This document shows, one piece after another, positions 1 through 7,052 of a stretch of 64,000 bases of DNA. The translations under genes were made by a program, and so were the position numbers. The notes beneath the pieces were generated by a model. The model was not told the DNA's origin. It ran no database searches and was given only the letters and a program-made list of their open reading frames with translations. Source of the stretch: Microlunatus phosphovorus NM-1 (lineage in GTDB: Bacteria > Actinomycetota > Actinomycetes > Propionibacteriales > Propionibacteriaceae); contig NC_015635.1 in the NCBI RefSeq assembly GCF_000270245.1, forward strand, positions 3,906,001 to 3,970,000. The letters run 5' to 3'. Numbering within the stretch: the stretch's first letter is position 1; each line of letters begins with the position of its first letter.

Positions 1-779
1 ACCTGCGCCGCCGAGGTGAGCACGGTTGGGATCCCTGCTGAGGTAGCGATCTTGGCCGCATCGACCTTGGTGATCATGCCACCGGTGCCGACCGCACTGC
101 CCCGGTTGGAGATGTCGACTCCCTCCAGATCGTCGTCGGACCAGACGTCGGTAACGCGACGGGACTCCGGCAGCCGGGGATGCCCGGTGTAGAGGGCGTC
201 GACGTCGCTGAGCAGGATCAGCGCCTCGGCATGTACCAGGTGGGCCACCAAGGCGGCGAGCCGATCGTTGTCGCCAAACCGGATCTCGTGGGTGGCCACG
301 GTGTCGTTCTCGTTGACGATCGGGACCACGCCGAGTTCCAGCAACCGGCCGAACGTCCGATAGGCATTGCGATAGTGCCCGCGCCGCGTGACGTCGTCCA
401 CGGTGAGCAGCACCTGACCGACTTCGAGCCCATGGGTCGCGAACAGGTGGGTGTAGTAGCCCATCAGCAGGCCCTGGCCGACCGAGGCAGCCGCCTGCTG
501 CGTGGCCAGATCTCGGGGTCTGCTCCGCAACCCCAGCGGGGAGAGTCCGGCCGCGATCGCTCCGGAGGACACCAGCACGACCTCGCGGCCACCGGCGCGT
601 GCGCCGGCCAAGGTGTCGACCAGCTTTTGAACCTGCCCCGGCGCGATCCCGCCGTCGGAGGTGGTCAGTGACGACGACCCGATCTTGACCACGATCCGGT
701 GGGCGCGGGCAATCTCGGGACGGGCGATCTCGGGGCGAGCGATCTCCGGACGCGCGGCAGCGGCGCCGTTACTCGTCAT
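1..779 (-). CDS. proB: Glutamate 5-kinase, N-terminal part (partial, runs off the left edge)
   Basis: Phosphorylates the gamma-carboxyl of glutamate with ATP, the first step of proline synthesis in the cytoplasm. About 259 codons are in the window; the C-terminus (rest of the kinase domain and any PUA domain) lies outside. Visible amino-acid-kinase motifs are [10 protein letters not shown] near residue 31, [10 protein letters not shown], the NENDTV segment, [10 protein letters not shown] and GTGGMITK. The ATG at 779 lies inside the obg 3' end, giving an 11-nt overlap and implying translational coupling. The N-terminus carries an odd extension with the pentapeptide RPEIA repeated three times in a row before the kinase core begins near residue 28. 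This gene order (obg then proB) is standard in actinobacteria. Confidence 0.95.
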   Translation of the reverse strand, partial: MTSNGAAAARPEIARPEIARPEIARAHRIVVKIGSSSLTTSDGGIAPGQVQKLVDTLAGARAGGREVVLVSSGAIAAGLSPLGLRSRPRDLATQQAAASVGQGLLMGYYTHLFATHGLEVGQVLLTVDDVTRRGHYRNAYRTFGRLLELGVVPIVNENDTVATHEIRFGDNDRLAALVAHLVHAEALILLSDVDALYTGHPRLPESRRVTDVWSDDDLEGVDISNRGSAVGTGGMITKVDAAKIATSAGIPTVLTSAAQ

Positions 780-2259
780 CGGATCGATCGCCTCCCTCGA
801 CGTCCTCGCCGTCATGGGCGGCACCGGCCTCGTACGCGTCGTCCGCCCTGGCCGCGTGATAGGCGCGGTCCTTGGCACGCCGGCGTACCGCGGCCGGGCG
901 CTCCTCGGCAAACCGCTGGTCCTCACCGCGGCGCGACAGAATCTCCGCACCGATGTCGATCTGCGGAGCGAAGTCGAACACCACGGCGTCGGCACCGCCG
1001 ATCGCGACTCCGTCGCCCGCCCGGGCGCCGAGCTCCAGCAATTTGTCCTCGATGCCGATCCGGTTCAGCCGGTCGGCCAGATAGCCCACGGCCTCCGGAT
1101 TGCCGAAGTCGGTCTGACGCACCCAGCGTTCCGGCTTGACCCCGCGTACCCGCCACAGCTCGTTCTCGCGACCGACGGTGAACTCGTCAGCTCCGGCGAC
1201 CGGCTCGGGTCGGATCACGATCCGCGGCGGCACGGGTGGCGGCAAGGTTGCCCGGCGCTCCCGCACGATCGCTGCCATCGCGAAGCTCAGCGCTTGCAGA
1301 CCGACACCGGACTTGGTGGAGATCTCGAACACCTGGAGTCCACGAGCCTCCAGCTCGGGCTTGGCGATCTCGGCCAGCTCATGCCCGTCCGGCACGTCGA
1401 CCTTGTTCAACGCGACCAGCCGGGGCCGATCCTCCAGGCCGCCGTGCGCAGCCAGCTCGGCCTCGATCACATCCAGATCGGTGACCGGGTCCCGGCCCGG
1501 CTCGAAGGTGGCGCAGTCGAGCACCTGCACGATCGCCGCGCAGCGCTCGATGTGCCGCAGGAAGTCATGGCCGAGCCCTCGACCCTCGGAGGCTCCCTCG
1601 ATCAGGCCCGGCACGTCGGCGACGGTGTAGGTGGTGTCCCCGGCGACGACCACCCCGAGGTTGGGCACCAGGGTGGTGAACGGGTAGTCGGCGATCTTGG
1701 GCCGAGCACGGGAGATGGCTGCCACCAGGGAAGACTTGCCGGCGCTCGGGAAGCCGACCAGCCCGACGTCGGCGACCACCTTGAGCTCGAGGGTGACCGT
1801 CCGGGACTCGCCCTCCTCACCCAACAGGGCGAAGCCGGGAGCCTTCCGGGCCGACGACGCCAGTGCCGCATTGCCTAGCCCGCCCCGGCCACCGGCGGCG
1901 ATCACCACCTCCGTACCGTCGCCGGTCAGGTCCGCCAACTGCTCGCCGGTGTCGGCATCGGTGACCACGGTCCCGTCGGGCACCGCCAGCACGATGTCGT
2001 CGCCGTTGGCCCCATTGGCGTGCCCGCCCTTGCCGGGTTGGCCGTTCTCCGCGCGACGGTGGGACTGCCGGTGGAAGTCGACCAGGGTGGTCAACCCACC
2101 GTCGACCTTCAAGATCACCGAACCGCCGTGACCGCCGTTGCCGCCGTCCGGTCCGCCCAGCGGCTTGAACTTCTCCCGGTGCACCGAGGCGCAGCCGTGG
2201 CCGCCGTTGCCGCCGGAGGCGTGCAAGGTCACCCGGTCCACGAAGGTGGGGATTGCCAC
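769..2259 (-). CDS. obg: Obg/CgtA GTPase
   Basis: Ribosome-associated GTPase needed for 50S maturation and stringent-response control. Residues 1-160 form the glycine-rich Obg fold (repeated [12 protein letters not shown] turns). The G domain follows, with G1 GFPSAGKSS at about 169-177, G3 DVPG at 215-218 and G4 NKVD at 285-288. A C-terminal OCT-like domain (about 345-430) and a charged tail complete the 496 residues, a normal actinobacterial length. The start is GTG at 2259 ([10 protein letters not shown]). Upstream lies a purine-rich stretch that also folds on itself (GAGGGC/GCCCTC). It lies downstream of rplU-rpmA and overlaps proB. Confidence 0.97.
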   Translation of the reverse strand: MAIPTFVDRVTLHASGGNGGHGCASVHREKFKPLGGPDGGNGGHGGSVILKVDGGLTTLVDFHRQSHRRAENGQPGKGGHANGANGDDIVLAVPDGTVVTDADTGEQLADLTGDGTEVVIAAGGRGGLGNAALASSARKAPGFALLGEEGESRTVTLELKVVADVGLVGFPSAGKSSLVAAISRARPKIADYPFTTLVPNLGVVVAGDTTYTVADVPGLIEGASEGRGLGHDFLRHIERCAAIVQVLDCATFEPGRDPVTDLDVIEAELAAHGGLEDRPRLVALNKVDVPDGHELAEIAKPELEARGLQVFEISTKSGVGLQALSFAMAAIVRERRATLPPPVPPRIVIRPEPVAGADEFTVGRENELWRVRGVKPERWVRQTDFGNPEAVGYLADRLNRIGIEDKLLELGARAGDGVAIGGADAVVFDFAPQIDIGAEILSRRGEDQRFAEERPAAVRRRAKDRAYHAARADDAYEAGAAHDGEDVEGGDRSDDE

Positions 2260-2338
2260 GAGGGCCGCCCTCTTTCCTCTGGTACATCGGCACCAGTCTT
2301 GTCAGAACCTGCTCAGGCCGTGCTAACTCGACAAACAT

Positions 2339-2376
2339 GACAAGAGGGCGGCCCGTCAGCTGGGCCACCCTCTGTC
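2339..2376. terminator. Hairpin between rpmA and obg (terminator or attenuator)
   Basis: Inverted repeat with 12-nt arms, AGAGGGCGGCCC (2343-2354) and GGGCCACCCTCT (2362-2373). There is one mismatch and a 7-nt loop, extended by a GAC/GTC pair across a bulge. It is the only notable structure in the 157-nt rpmA-obg gap. On the minus strand it is followed by a weak T-rich stretch rather than a T-run. Partial termination or attenuation that lowers obg relative to rplU-rpmA is plausible; it could also be an RNA-processing site. Confidence 0.5.
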
Positions 2377-2416
2377 GTTAGGTGTGTGATCCGGTCGCTG
2401 ACCGGAGTGCGTGGAC

Positions 2417-2683
2417 CTAGGCCGAGGTGGCCTCGGCCGGTCGCACGTTGACGACCCGGCGCCCACGGCGGGTGCCGAAGTCGACCTGGCCCTCGACCAG
2501 GGCGAACAAGGTGTCGTCGCCACCGCGACCGACGCCCTCGCCCGGGTGGAAGTGGGTGCCGCGCTGGCGGACGATGATCTCGCCGGCGTTGACCTGCTGG
2601 CCGCCGAACCGCTTCACGCCCAGCCGCTGGGAGTTGGAGTCACGACCGTTGCGGGTCGAGGACGCGCCCTTCTTATGTGCCAT
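2417..2683 (-). CDS. rpmA: 50S ribosomal protein L27
   Basis: Large-subunit protein whose N-terminal tail reaches the peptidyl-transferase centre. The 88-residue product begins [20 protein letters not shown] and contains the L27 core segments [21 protein letters not shown] and [17 protein letters not shown]. There is no N-terminal extension of the kind cleaved in Firmicutes. It starts 25 nt after the rplU stop, so the two are surely cotranscribed. obg follows after a gap that holds a hairpin. Confidence 0.98.
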   Translation of the reverse strand: MAHKKGASSTRNGRDSNSQRLGVKRFGGQQVNAGEIIVRQRGTHFHPGEGVGRGGDDTLFALVEGQVDFGTRRGRRVVNVRPAEATSA

Positions 2684-2708
2684 CTCAGTGCTTTCCTAGC
2701 TGCTCGGT

Positions 2709-3017
2709 CTAGCTCTCGATCCCGGTGACCTTGACCTGGGTGTACTTCTGCCGGTGACCCTGACGCTTGCGGTAACCGGTCTTGTTCTTGAACTTCAGAA
2801 TCCGGATCTTCGGACCCTTGGTCTCGGCAAGCACCTCGGCGGTCACCTTCGCGCCGGCCAGAGCGGCCGCGTCGGAGGTCACGTTCTCACCGTCGACGAC
2901 CAGCAACGGGGTCAGCGCGACGCTGCTCCCCGGCTCGTCGGACCGCCGGTCGATCTCGAGGACGTCACCGACGGCCACCTTGTGCTGACGGCCGCCACTG
3001 CGCACGATCGCGTACAC
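2709..3017 (-). CDS. rplU: 50S ribosomal protein L21
   Basis: Large-subunit protein that binds 23S rRNA. I start it at the GTG at 3017 ([18 protein letters not shown]), which gives 102 residues, the normal family length. A longer in-frame reading to 3110 would add a non-conserved 31-residue extension. The upstream purine stretch AAAGAGTAGG can serve as the ribosome-binding site. The C-terminus carries the basic motif [16 protein letters not shown] typical of L21. It is the first gene of rplU-rpmA-obg-proB, with a good promoter about 95 nt upstream. Confidence 0.97.
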   Translation of the reverse strand: MYAIVRSGGRQHKVAVGDVLEIDRRSDEPGSSVALTPLLVVDGENVTSDAAALAGAKVTAEVLAETKGPKIRILKFKNKTGYRKRQGHRQKYTQVKVTGIES

Positions 3018-3112
3018 GCCTGACCTACTCTTTCGTTTCACGACTTGGGTGGTGGTGGTCCTCAACGCCTGAGCCTGGGACACACCGCAGGGGTGCACCT
3101 GCGCGCACACCG

Positions 3113-3148
3113 AGGGTCAAATCTACCTGCGCACAACGAGCGGGTCAA
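3113..3148 (-). promoter_or_regulatory. Putative promoter of rplU-rpmA-obg-proB
   Basis: On the minus strand, TTGACC (3148-3143) and TAGATT (3125-3120) are separated by 17 nt. This is a good match to a housekeeping sigma-70-type promoter in a GC-rich genome. Predicted transcription start is near 3113, leaving a leader of about 95 nt before the rplU GTG. It sits in the divergent gap with the HipA-like gene. Confidence 0.6.
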
Positions 3149-3202
3149 ACTCTCGACAAACTTACTGGATGCCCACCCCGATGCAACTCTAGGCTCTGAC
3201 CC

Positions 3203-3961
3203 GTGCTTCCTCACATCACCGCTACGGCGTACCTGACCGCGTTGCGGGAGGGCGGCTCGCTGCCGGGCCTGATGGAGGCCGACGACCTGGGTACGTACGT
3301 GGTCAAGTTCACCGGTGCCGGCCAGGGACCCCGGGCGCTGGTCGCGGAGATCATCGTCGGTCGACTCGGGCAGGAGCTTGGCGTCCGGGTGCCCGAGCTC
3401 GCCTTGATCGAGGTCGATGCCGAGATCGGCCGGCGCGAACCTGACGAGGAAGTGCAGGATCTGGTCAGCGCCAGCGCGGGGCTGAACCTGGCGATGGACT
3501 TCCTGCCGGGCTCGATCGGGTACGACCGTAGTTTCGACATCCCGGTCGAGGACGCATCGCTGGTCGTCTGGCTGGACGCCTTCGTGGCGAATGTCGACCG
3601 CAGCCGCCGCAACACCAACCTGTTGCTGTGGCACCGGAAGTTGTGGGCCATCGATCACGGCGCCTGCCTGCGATTCCACCATTCGTGGGGCGATCCGCGA
3701 CGGTTCGCCGAGTCGGCGTACGACTACGGCGACCACGTGCTCGGTGGGCTCGGCCGACCTCGGGACGTCCATGATCGGCTCTCTGCCCTGGTCACACCGG
3801 ACCTGCTGACCGGCATCTTGGCCGAGGTGCCCGATGCCTGGCTGGCGCCCGATCCGACGCGGCCCGATCCGAAGGCGCCGCAGGATCCTGCAACTGCTAG
3901 ATCGCGATATCAGGAGTTCTTGCTCGCCCGACTCGATGCCGCCGAGCGGTGGCTCCCGTGA
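3203..3961 (+). CDS. HipA-family kinase-like protein
   Basis: A 252-residue protein resembling the short HipA-like kinase family (HipA_2) rather than full-length HipA toxins. Visible features are the N-terminal glycine-poor loop segment GTYVVKFTGAGQGPRALVAE (the lysine lies in the nucleotide-binding sheet), a central DAFVANVDRSRRNTNLLLW segment resembling a kinase catalytic loop, and AIDHGACLRFHH resembling the metal-binding Asp motif. The GTG at 3203 is used. Seven nucleotides upstream sits TAGGCT, so the mRNA may be leaderless. The stop overlaps the next gene, a DUF3037 protein, by 4 nt (GTGA). No HipB-like DNA-binding antitoxin is nearby. Substrate and role are unknown. Confidence 0.8.
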   Translation: MLPHITATAYLTALREGGSLPGLMEADDLGTYVVKFTGAGQGPRALVAEIIVGRLGQELGVRVPELALIEVDAEIGRREPDEEVQDLVSASAGLNLAMDFLPGSIGYDRSFDIPVEDASLVVWLDAFVANVDRSRRNTNLLLWHRKLWAIDHGACLRFHHSWGDPRRFAESAYDYGDHVLGGLGRPRDVHDRLSALVTPDLLTGILAEVPDAWLAPDPTRPDPKAPQDPATARSRYQEFLLARLDAAERWLP

Positions 3962-4374
3962 GTGGGCCGAGTGGGGCGGGTGAACCGAATGGGCAGGGTC
4001 GTCGGCGGATGGCATTCCAGTACGCCGTGCTGCGTGCGGTGCCCCGCGTCGACCGCGGCGAGTTCATCAATGTCGGCGTCATCCTCTATTGCCAGGCGTA
4101 CGACTTCTTGCGCGCCGCGGTCGCGGTCGATGGCAGCCGACTGCGTGCGTTGTCGGCCGAGGCGGATGTCGAGGCGGTCCGGCTGGCGGTCGGGGCCATC
4201 GCCAGGGCCTGCGATGAGCCGGTCGGCTCCGCCCGGGAGAACACCGGGTTGGCTACCAGGTTCGGCATGCTGACCGCCCCGAAGTCCTCGGTGGTGCAGC
4301 CCTCCCCCGTACACGCCGGGGTGACCAGCAACCCGGAACAGACCCTCGCCGACCTGATGACCCGCCTCGTCTAG
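3958..4374 (+). CDS. DUF3037 family protein
   Basis: Partner of the HipA-like kinase. The conserved core begins MAFQYAVLRAVPRVDRGEFI and continues with NVGVILYCQ, as in DUF3037 proteins. Function is unknown. The start is uncertain: GTG at 3958 overlaps the upstream stop as GTGA and would couple translation, adding 17 residues. The ATG at 4009 gives the usual family N-terminus. The C-terminus is short and ends DLMTRLV. Kinase and DUF3037 genes often travel as a pair (recalled knowledge), so I infer a shared process. The gene ends 44 nt before a long inverted repeat. Confidence 0.82.
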   Translation: MSGPSGAGEPNGQGRRRMAFQYAVLRAVPRVDRGEFINVGVILYCQAYDFLRAAVAVDGSRLRALSAEADVEAVRLAVGAIARACDEPVGSARENTGLATRFGMLTAPKSSVVQPSPVHAGVTSNPEQTLADLMTRLV

Positions 4375-4417
4375 CGTTCGTCTAGCGTCGCTGGGCCCGT
4401 TCACCCTGATCCGCCAT

Positions 4418-4474
4418 CGAGAAGTAGCTTCCGGTTCCAATTCTCGCGAAATCACAACCAGGAGCTACTTCTCG
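4418..4474. repeat. Long inverted repeat between convergent genes
   Basis: Arms at 4418-4436 and 4456-4474 match at 17 of 19 positions (GAGAAGTAGCT / AGCTACTTCTC plus inner pairs), with a 19-nt loop. The two mismatches can form G-U pairs in RNA on one strand. It lies between the DUF3037 gene (plus) and the HEPN remnant (minus) and could terminate both transcripts. The HEPN remnant's reading frame runs into the right arm and stops at 4452. The repeat may therefore have arrived with, or after, the truncation. Confidence 0.7.
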
Positions 4475-4583
4475 CGAGGGGTGTTGCGGCATTGTCGAGG
4501 CCGAGATCGCGGCTGGTTTCGGCTGCATCGAGGAACTCACGTGCCTTCGCGAGGTGAAGTCTGGCCTCTTCTGATGCGCTCAA
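4452..4583 (-). pseudogene. Truncated HEPN-domain protein remnant
   Basis: Only 43 codons. Starting at TTG 4583, the frame reads LSASEEARLHLAKAREFLDA followed by AETSRDLGLDNAAT. This is the first helix pair of a HEPN domain (pattern A..HL.KA.EFL..A......G..NAA). It then breaks into unrelated residues and stops at 4452. A complete HEPN protein needs 110-140 residues including the RxxxxH motif, which is missing. TTGA overlaps the stop of the upstream nucleotidyltransferase by 4 nt, the classic MNT-HEPN arrangement. The break falls at the edge of the inverted repeat at 4418-4474. I infer a decayed HEPN toxin gene; the assignment rests on a short segment. Confidence 0.65.
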
Positions 4584-5203
4584 CTCGCTCTCCCTAGCAA
4601 CGCCGCTGGCCGGGTGCCACCGAGATGGATGGCATCGTGCCGCAGTTCACCTACGAGCCGATCATCGCGCTGGACGACTGCCCGGAGTTCACTCTCAGTG
4701 AGGACCAAGGGCTCGCACGGGTTACCACACCAGCGACGGATCTGCTCAGCAAGACCATCGATCTGCCGCTGCCAGCCCTCATCGCTCGGCACCTGGTCTG
4801 GACGGACAATGAGGATGTCAAGGTCGCTGTTCGAGTCCGCCTCTGAGCGTGCGGCGGACCCGTACAACCATGCCGCTATCGGCGCTATTGACCACTCGCC
4901 CAGTTCCGCCTGGATGCGGTTGAGGAGGGTCTGCCACATCGACGCCAGAGCCAGAATCCCTTGGGCAGCGATGTGCTCGCGGTTGAGTCGGTAGTAGATC
5001 GCAGGCGGTCGACTTTCGATATCGACAATCCCATCTCGGCCCAGCTCCGCCAGGACAGCGTTGACTCGAGACTGGCTAAAACGAGGGCGGGTCAGGGCAG
5101 CGATCCGTCGGCCGCTGAGGGGCTCTGTCGTCCGCGCGAGGACGCCGAGCACTGATCCATACGCGTTCGGGATCACTGATTGCATCGGGTAGGAAAGGTC
5201 CAT
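4580..5203 (-). CDS. wHTH-MNT nucleotidyltransferase (MntA-like)
   Basis: The 207-residue product has an N-terminal winged-helix segment (about 10-75; LSGRRIAALTRPRFSQSRVN then YYRLNREHIAAQ). A minimal nucleotidyltransferase domain follows. Its signature WLYGSAARSEADSNSDLDIL fits GS-x10-DxD exactly, so both metal-binding Asp are present. In MNT-HEPN toxin-antitoxin systems this enzyme AMPylates and silences the HEPN RNase. Here the HEPN partner is only a remnant, so the antitoxin appears orphaned. I start at ATG 5203 (MDLSYPMQSV); ATG 5227 is an alternative adding 8 residues. Neither has a clear Shine-Dalgarno. A 32-bp palindrome 29-60 nt upstream may be its own operator. Confidence 0.8.
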   Translation of the reverse strand: MDLSYPMQSVIPNAYGSVLGVLARTTEPLSGRRIAALTRPRFSQSRVNAVLAELGRDGIVDIESRPPAIYYRLNREHIAAQGILALASMWQTLLNRIQAELGEWSIAPIAAWLYGSAARSEADSNSDLDILIVRPDQVPSDEGWQRQIDGLAEQIRRWCGNPCEPLVLTESELRAVVQRDDRLVGELRHDAIHLGGTRPAALLGRAS

Positions 5204-5231
5204 GGTGATGACCAGAATAGCGCTCATATGA

Positions 5232-5263
5232 GTTGCATCCAGGTCAATTGACCTGGATACAAC
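5232..5263. promoter_or_regulatory. 32-bp palindrome, candidate operator of the wHTH-MNT gene
   Basis: The two 16-nt halves (5232-5247 and 5248-5263) are reverse complements except for one position. The central 18 bp, CCAGGTCAATTGACCTGG, are perfect with no loop. The AT-rich centre, the absence of a loop and the absence of a T-run argue for a dimer-binding operator rather than a terminator. It sits just upstream of the wHTH-MNT start and touches the stop codon of the preceding cation-exchanger gene. Confidence 0.55.
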
Positions 5264-6513
5264 TACAGCTCGACGTCCACCAGGTCGCGCTGGGGTGCTG
5301 CCGGAGCCTCGACGGGGCGCCGGCGGAAGGGGGCGCTGAGGGTCGGCCACAGTTGCCGCCGGTGGACCACGAACAAGACCGCCGCGACGGCGAGATAGAC
5401 CGCGGACAACAAGAGTCGGCCCTGGGTGCCCGGGATTGCGAACTGCACGGCGAACAGGCCGAACAGCGCGAGAGCTGCCCACAGCCGGAAGCGCAGCGTA
5501 AGCAGGATCGCGACACCCATCAGCGTCTGGGCCGCGGTCAGGACGATCTCCTCCACCTGGCGGGCGTCGAGCACCATGGCCGAGTCGCCGCCACCGAGCA
5601 GGTACGCCACAGGGAGGCTGCCGACCAGCAGCGTCCACTGGTTCACCTTGGCGCTGATCAGCATGCCGATCGCCATCCCGGCCCGGCCGCGGATCGCGAA
5701 GATCAAGGCCACGATGAACTCAGGCGCTTCGGAGGCGAGCGGAGCGAGCCACTGGACGAGCAGGAACCGATCGACGCCCAGCGCCTCCCCGGACCCGATC
5801 AGCGACTCCGCGAACGGCTCCGCGCACAACAGGATCGCCACCGCCGCACCGACGAACATGGCAATGACGACCGGGCGCCGGGTCCGCGCGGGCAGCGCGG
5901 CAATCCGCGCCGCCGGACCGACCAACTCCTCGGTCTCATCGTCATCCCCACCGGAGACCCGGACGAGGTAGTAGACGAACAATCCCAGCATCATCAGGCC
6001 GAACACCAGGTGGATTCGCCCGGTCAACGGAACGATCAGCGCCAGCAAGGAGGCGACGAGCAGGAAGCCGAGTTCGAGCCGATAGCGGGAATCGAGCACG
6101 ATCGCAGACACGGGCTTGCCGGCGCGCCTGCTCGCCACGATCAGCGACACCACGACCACCGCCGACCAGCCGAGGCCGAGCAGCAGCCGGTTCGATCCGG
6201 TCATGTTCGCGGCCGCATACTGCACGTACTCCGGGTTGTGACCGGCCGTGTAGGCGAAGTAGAGGTCCACCGCATACTCGGGCAGCACTGCAATCACGGC
6301 CAGGATCGCGATGGCAAGCCCGCCGCTGATGTCGGCCTCCGCCGATTCGGCCGCCCAGGCCAGCACGAACGAGGCCGCCACTACCCCGGCACCGAAGACC
6401 AGCAGCCCGAGTTGAGGGGCCAACTGAACGCCGAGGAGGCGGGAGACCAGGGCCGGCACCGCGACCAGGAGGCAGCCCAGGACAGGCGGAAGAGCCTTGC
6501 GCATGCCGGCCAT
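5263..6513 (-). CDS. CaCA-type sodium/calcium:cation exchanger
   Basis: A 416-residue inner-membrane protein with about 10-11 hydrophobic helices and two internally related alpha repeats, as in the Ca2+:cation antiporter superfamily. The first is AVIAVLPEYAVDLYFA with a downstream NMTGSNRLLLG; the second is APLASEAPEFIVALIFA with a downstream SAKVNQWTLLVG. An acidic cytoplasmic loop (GGDDDETEEL) separates the halves. The conserved acidic residue of each PE motif is present. Likely exports Na+ or Ca2+ against another cation; substrate not determinable here. It is divergent from an ArsR-type metal-sensor gene 44 nt away, so metal-responsive control is plausible. Start at ATG 6513; ATG 6504 is also possible. 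Confidence 0.85.
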   Translation of the reverse strand: MAGMRKALPPVLGCLLVAVPALVSRLLGVQLAPQLGLLVFGAGVVAASFVLAWAAESAEADISGGLAIAILAVIAVLPEYAVDLYFAYTAGHNPEYVQYAAANMTGSNRLLLGLGWSAVVVVSLIVASRRAGKPVSAIVLDSRYRLELGFLLVASLLALIVPLTGRIHLVFGLMMLGLFVYYLVRVSGGDDDETEELVGPAARIAALPARTRRPVVIAMFVGAAVAILLCAEPFAESLIGSGEALGVDRFLLVQWLAPLASEAPEFIVALIFAIRGRAGMAIGMLISAKVNQWTLLVGSLPVAYLLGGGDSAMVLDARQVEEIVLTAAQTLMGVAILLTLRFRLWAALALFGLFAVQFAIPGTQGRLLLSAVYLAVAAVLFVVHRRQLWPTLSAPFRRRPVEAPAAPQRDLVDVEL

Positions 6514-6530
6514 CCTGCCCGACGTTTCGG

Positions 6531-6544
6531 CAATTGCGCAAGTG
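6531..6544. promoter_or_regulatory. Candidate ArsR-type operator in divergent gap
   Basis: CAATTGCGCAAGTG contains the perfect octamer TTGCGCAA (6534-6541) with further C-G and A-T matches outside one mismatch. It lies in the 44-nt gap between the exchanger and the ArsR gene, where a repressor could control both. A second TTGCGCA occurs at about 6497, inside the exchanger start region. Confidence 0.4.
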
Positions 6545-6557
6545 AAGAACCATCGAA

Positions 6558-6953
6558 ATGGACCTCATGCCGTGTGCCGCCGATCACAGACACCTCGCGT
6601 ACGGTCACAATGGCCTGGTGATCCCCGAGCCGACCCGACCGCAGCTGGATGTGGCCGCTCGGACCTTCGCCTTGCTGGCTACGCCGGTACGCCTGCATCT
6701 GGTCGCGCTGGCAGCCGAGGGCGAGTACGACGTCGGCACCTTGTCCGATCGGGTCGGGGTGTCCATCGCTACCGCCAGCCAGCACCTGAGCAAGCTGCGG
6801 CTGGCCGGGGTGATCAGCGCGCGGCGCGACGGTCGGCGACAGATCTATACCGTCGATGACCCGCACGTCCTCACCTTGGTGCAGCAGATCTTCGAGCACA
6901 TCGCCCCCGACGGCACGCTGGCTCCGGACCCGCCGTTCGTCCGACCCCAGTAG
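6558..6953 (+). CDS. ArsR-family metal-sensing repressor
   Basis: Small winged-helix repressor: helices FALLATPVRLHLVALAAEGE, recognition region SDRVGVSIATASQHLSKLRL and wing ISARRDGRRQIYTV. The C-terminal helix holds D-x-H-x10-H (DPH...FEH), which matches three of the four ligands of the alpha-5 metal site known from SmtB/CzrA proteins, so Zn, Co or Ni sensing is a reasonable inference. The classic alpha-3 CxC site is absent. The start is uncertain: ATG 6558 gives 131 residues, GTG 6618 gives 111, nearer the family norm. It is transcribed away from the cation exchanger, its likely target. Confidence 0.83.
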   Translation: MDLMPCAADHRHLAYGHNGLVIPEPTRPQLDVAARTFALLATPVRLHLVALAAEGEYDVGTLSDRVGVSIATASQHLSKLRLAGVISARRDGRRQIYTVDDPHVLTLVQQIFEHIAPDGTLAPDPPFVRPQ

Positions 6954-7052
6954 AGATGCTCTAGTCACGGGGCTCACCGTCGTGCCAATCTGGTTGCCTC
7001 GGTGACGGCGTCTCGATGACGACTGACTCACGCGAGGAGTGGGGGGTCGGCG

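Noticed and set aside
661-1878. Long plus-strand ORF over obg
   Set aside because: Antisense shadow; the minus strand has the complete GTPase motifs.
4625-5155. Plus-strand ORFs across the nucleotidyltransferase region
   Set aside because: They are antisense to a protein with a clear GS-x10-DxD motif and have no recognisable domain.
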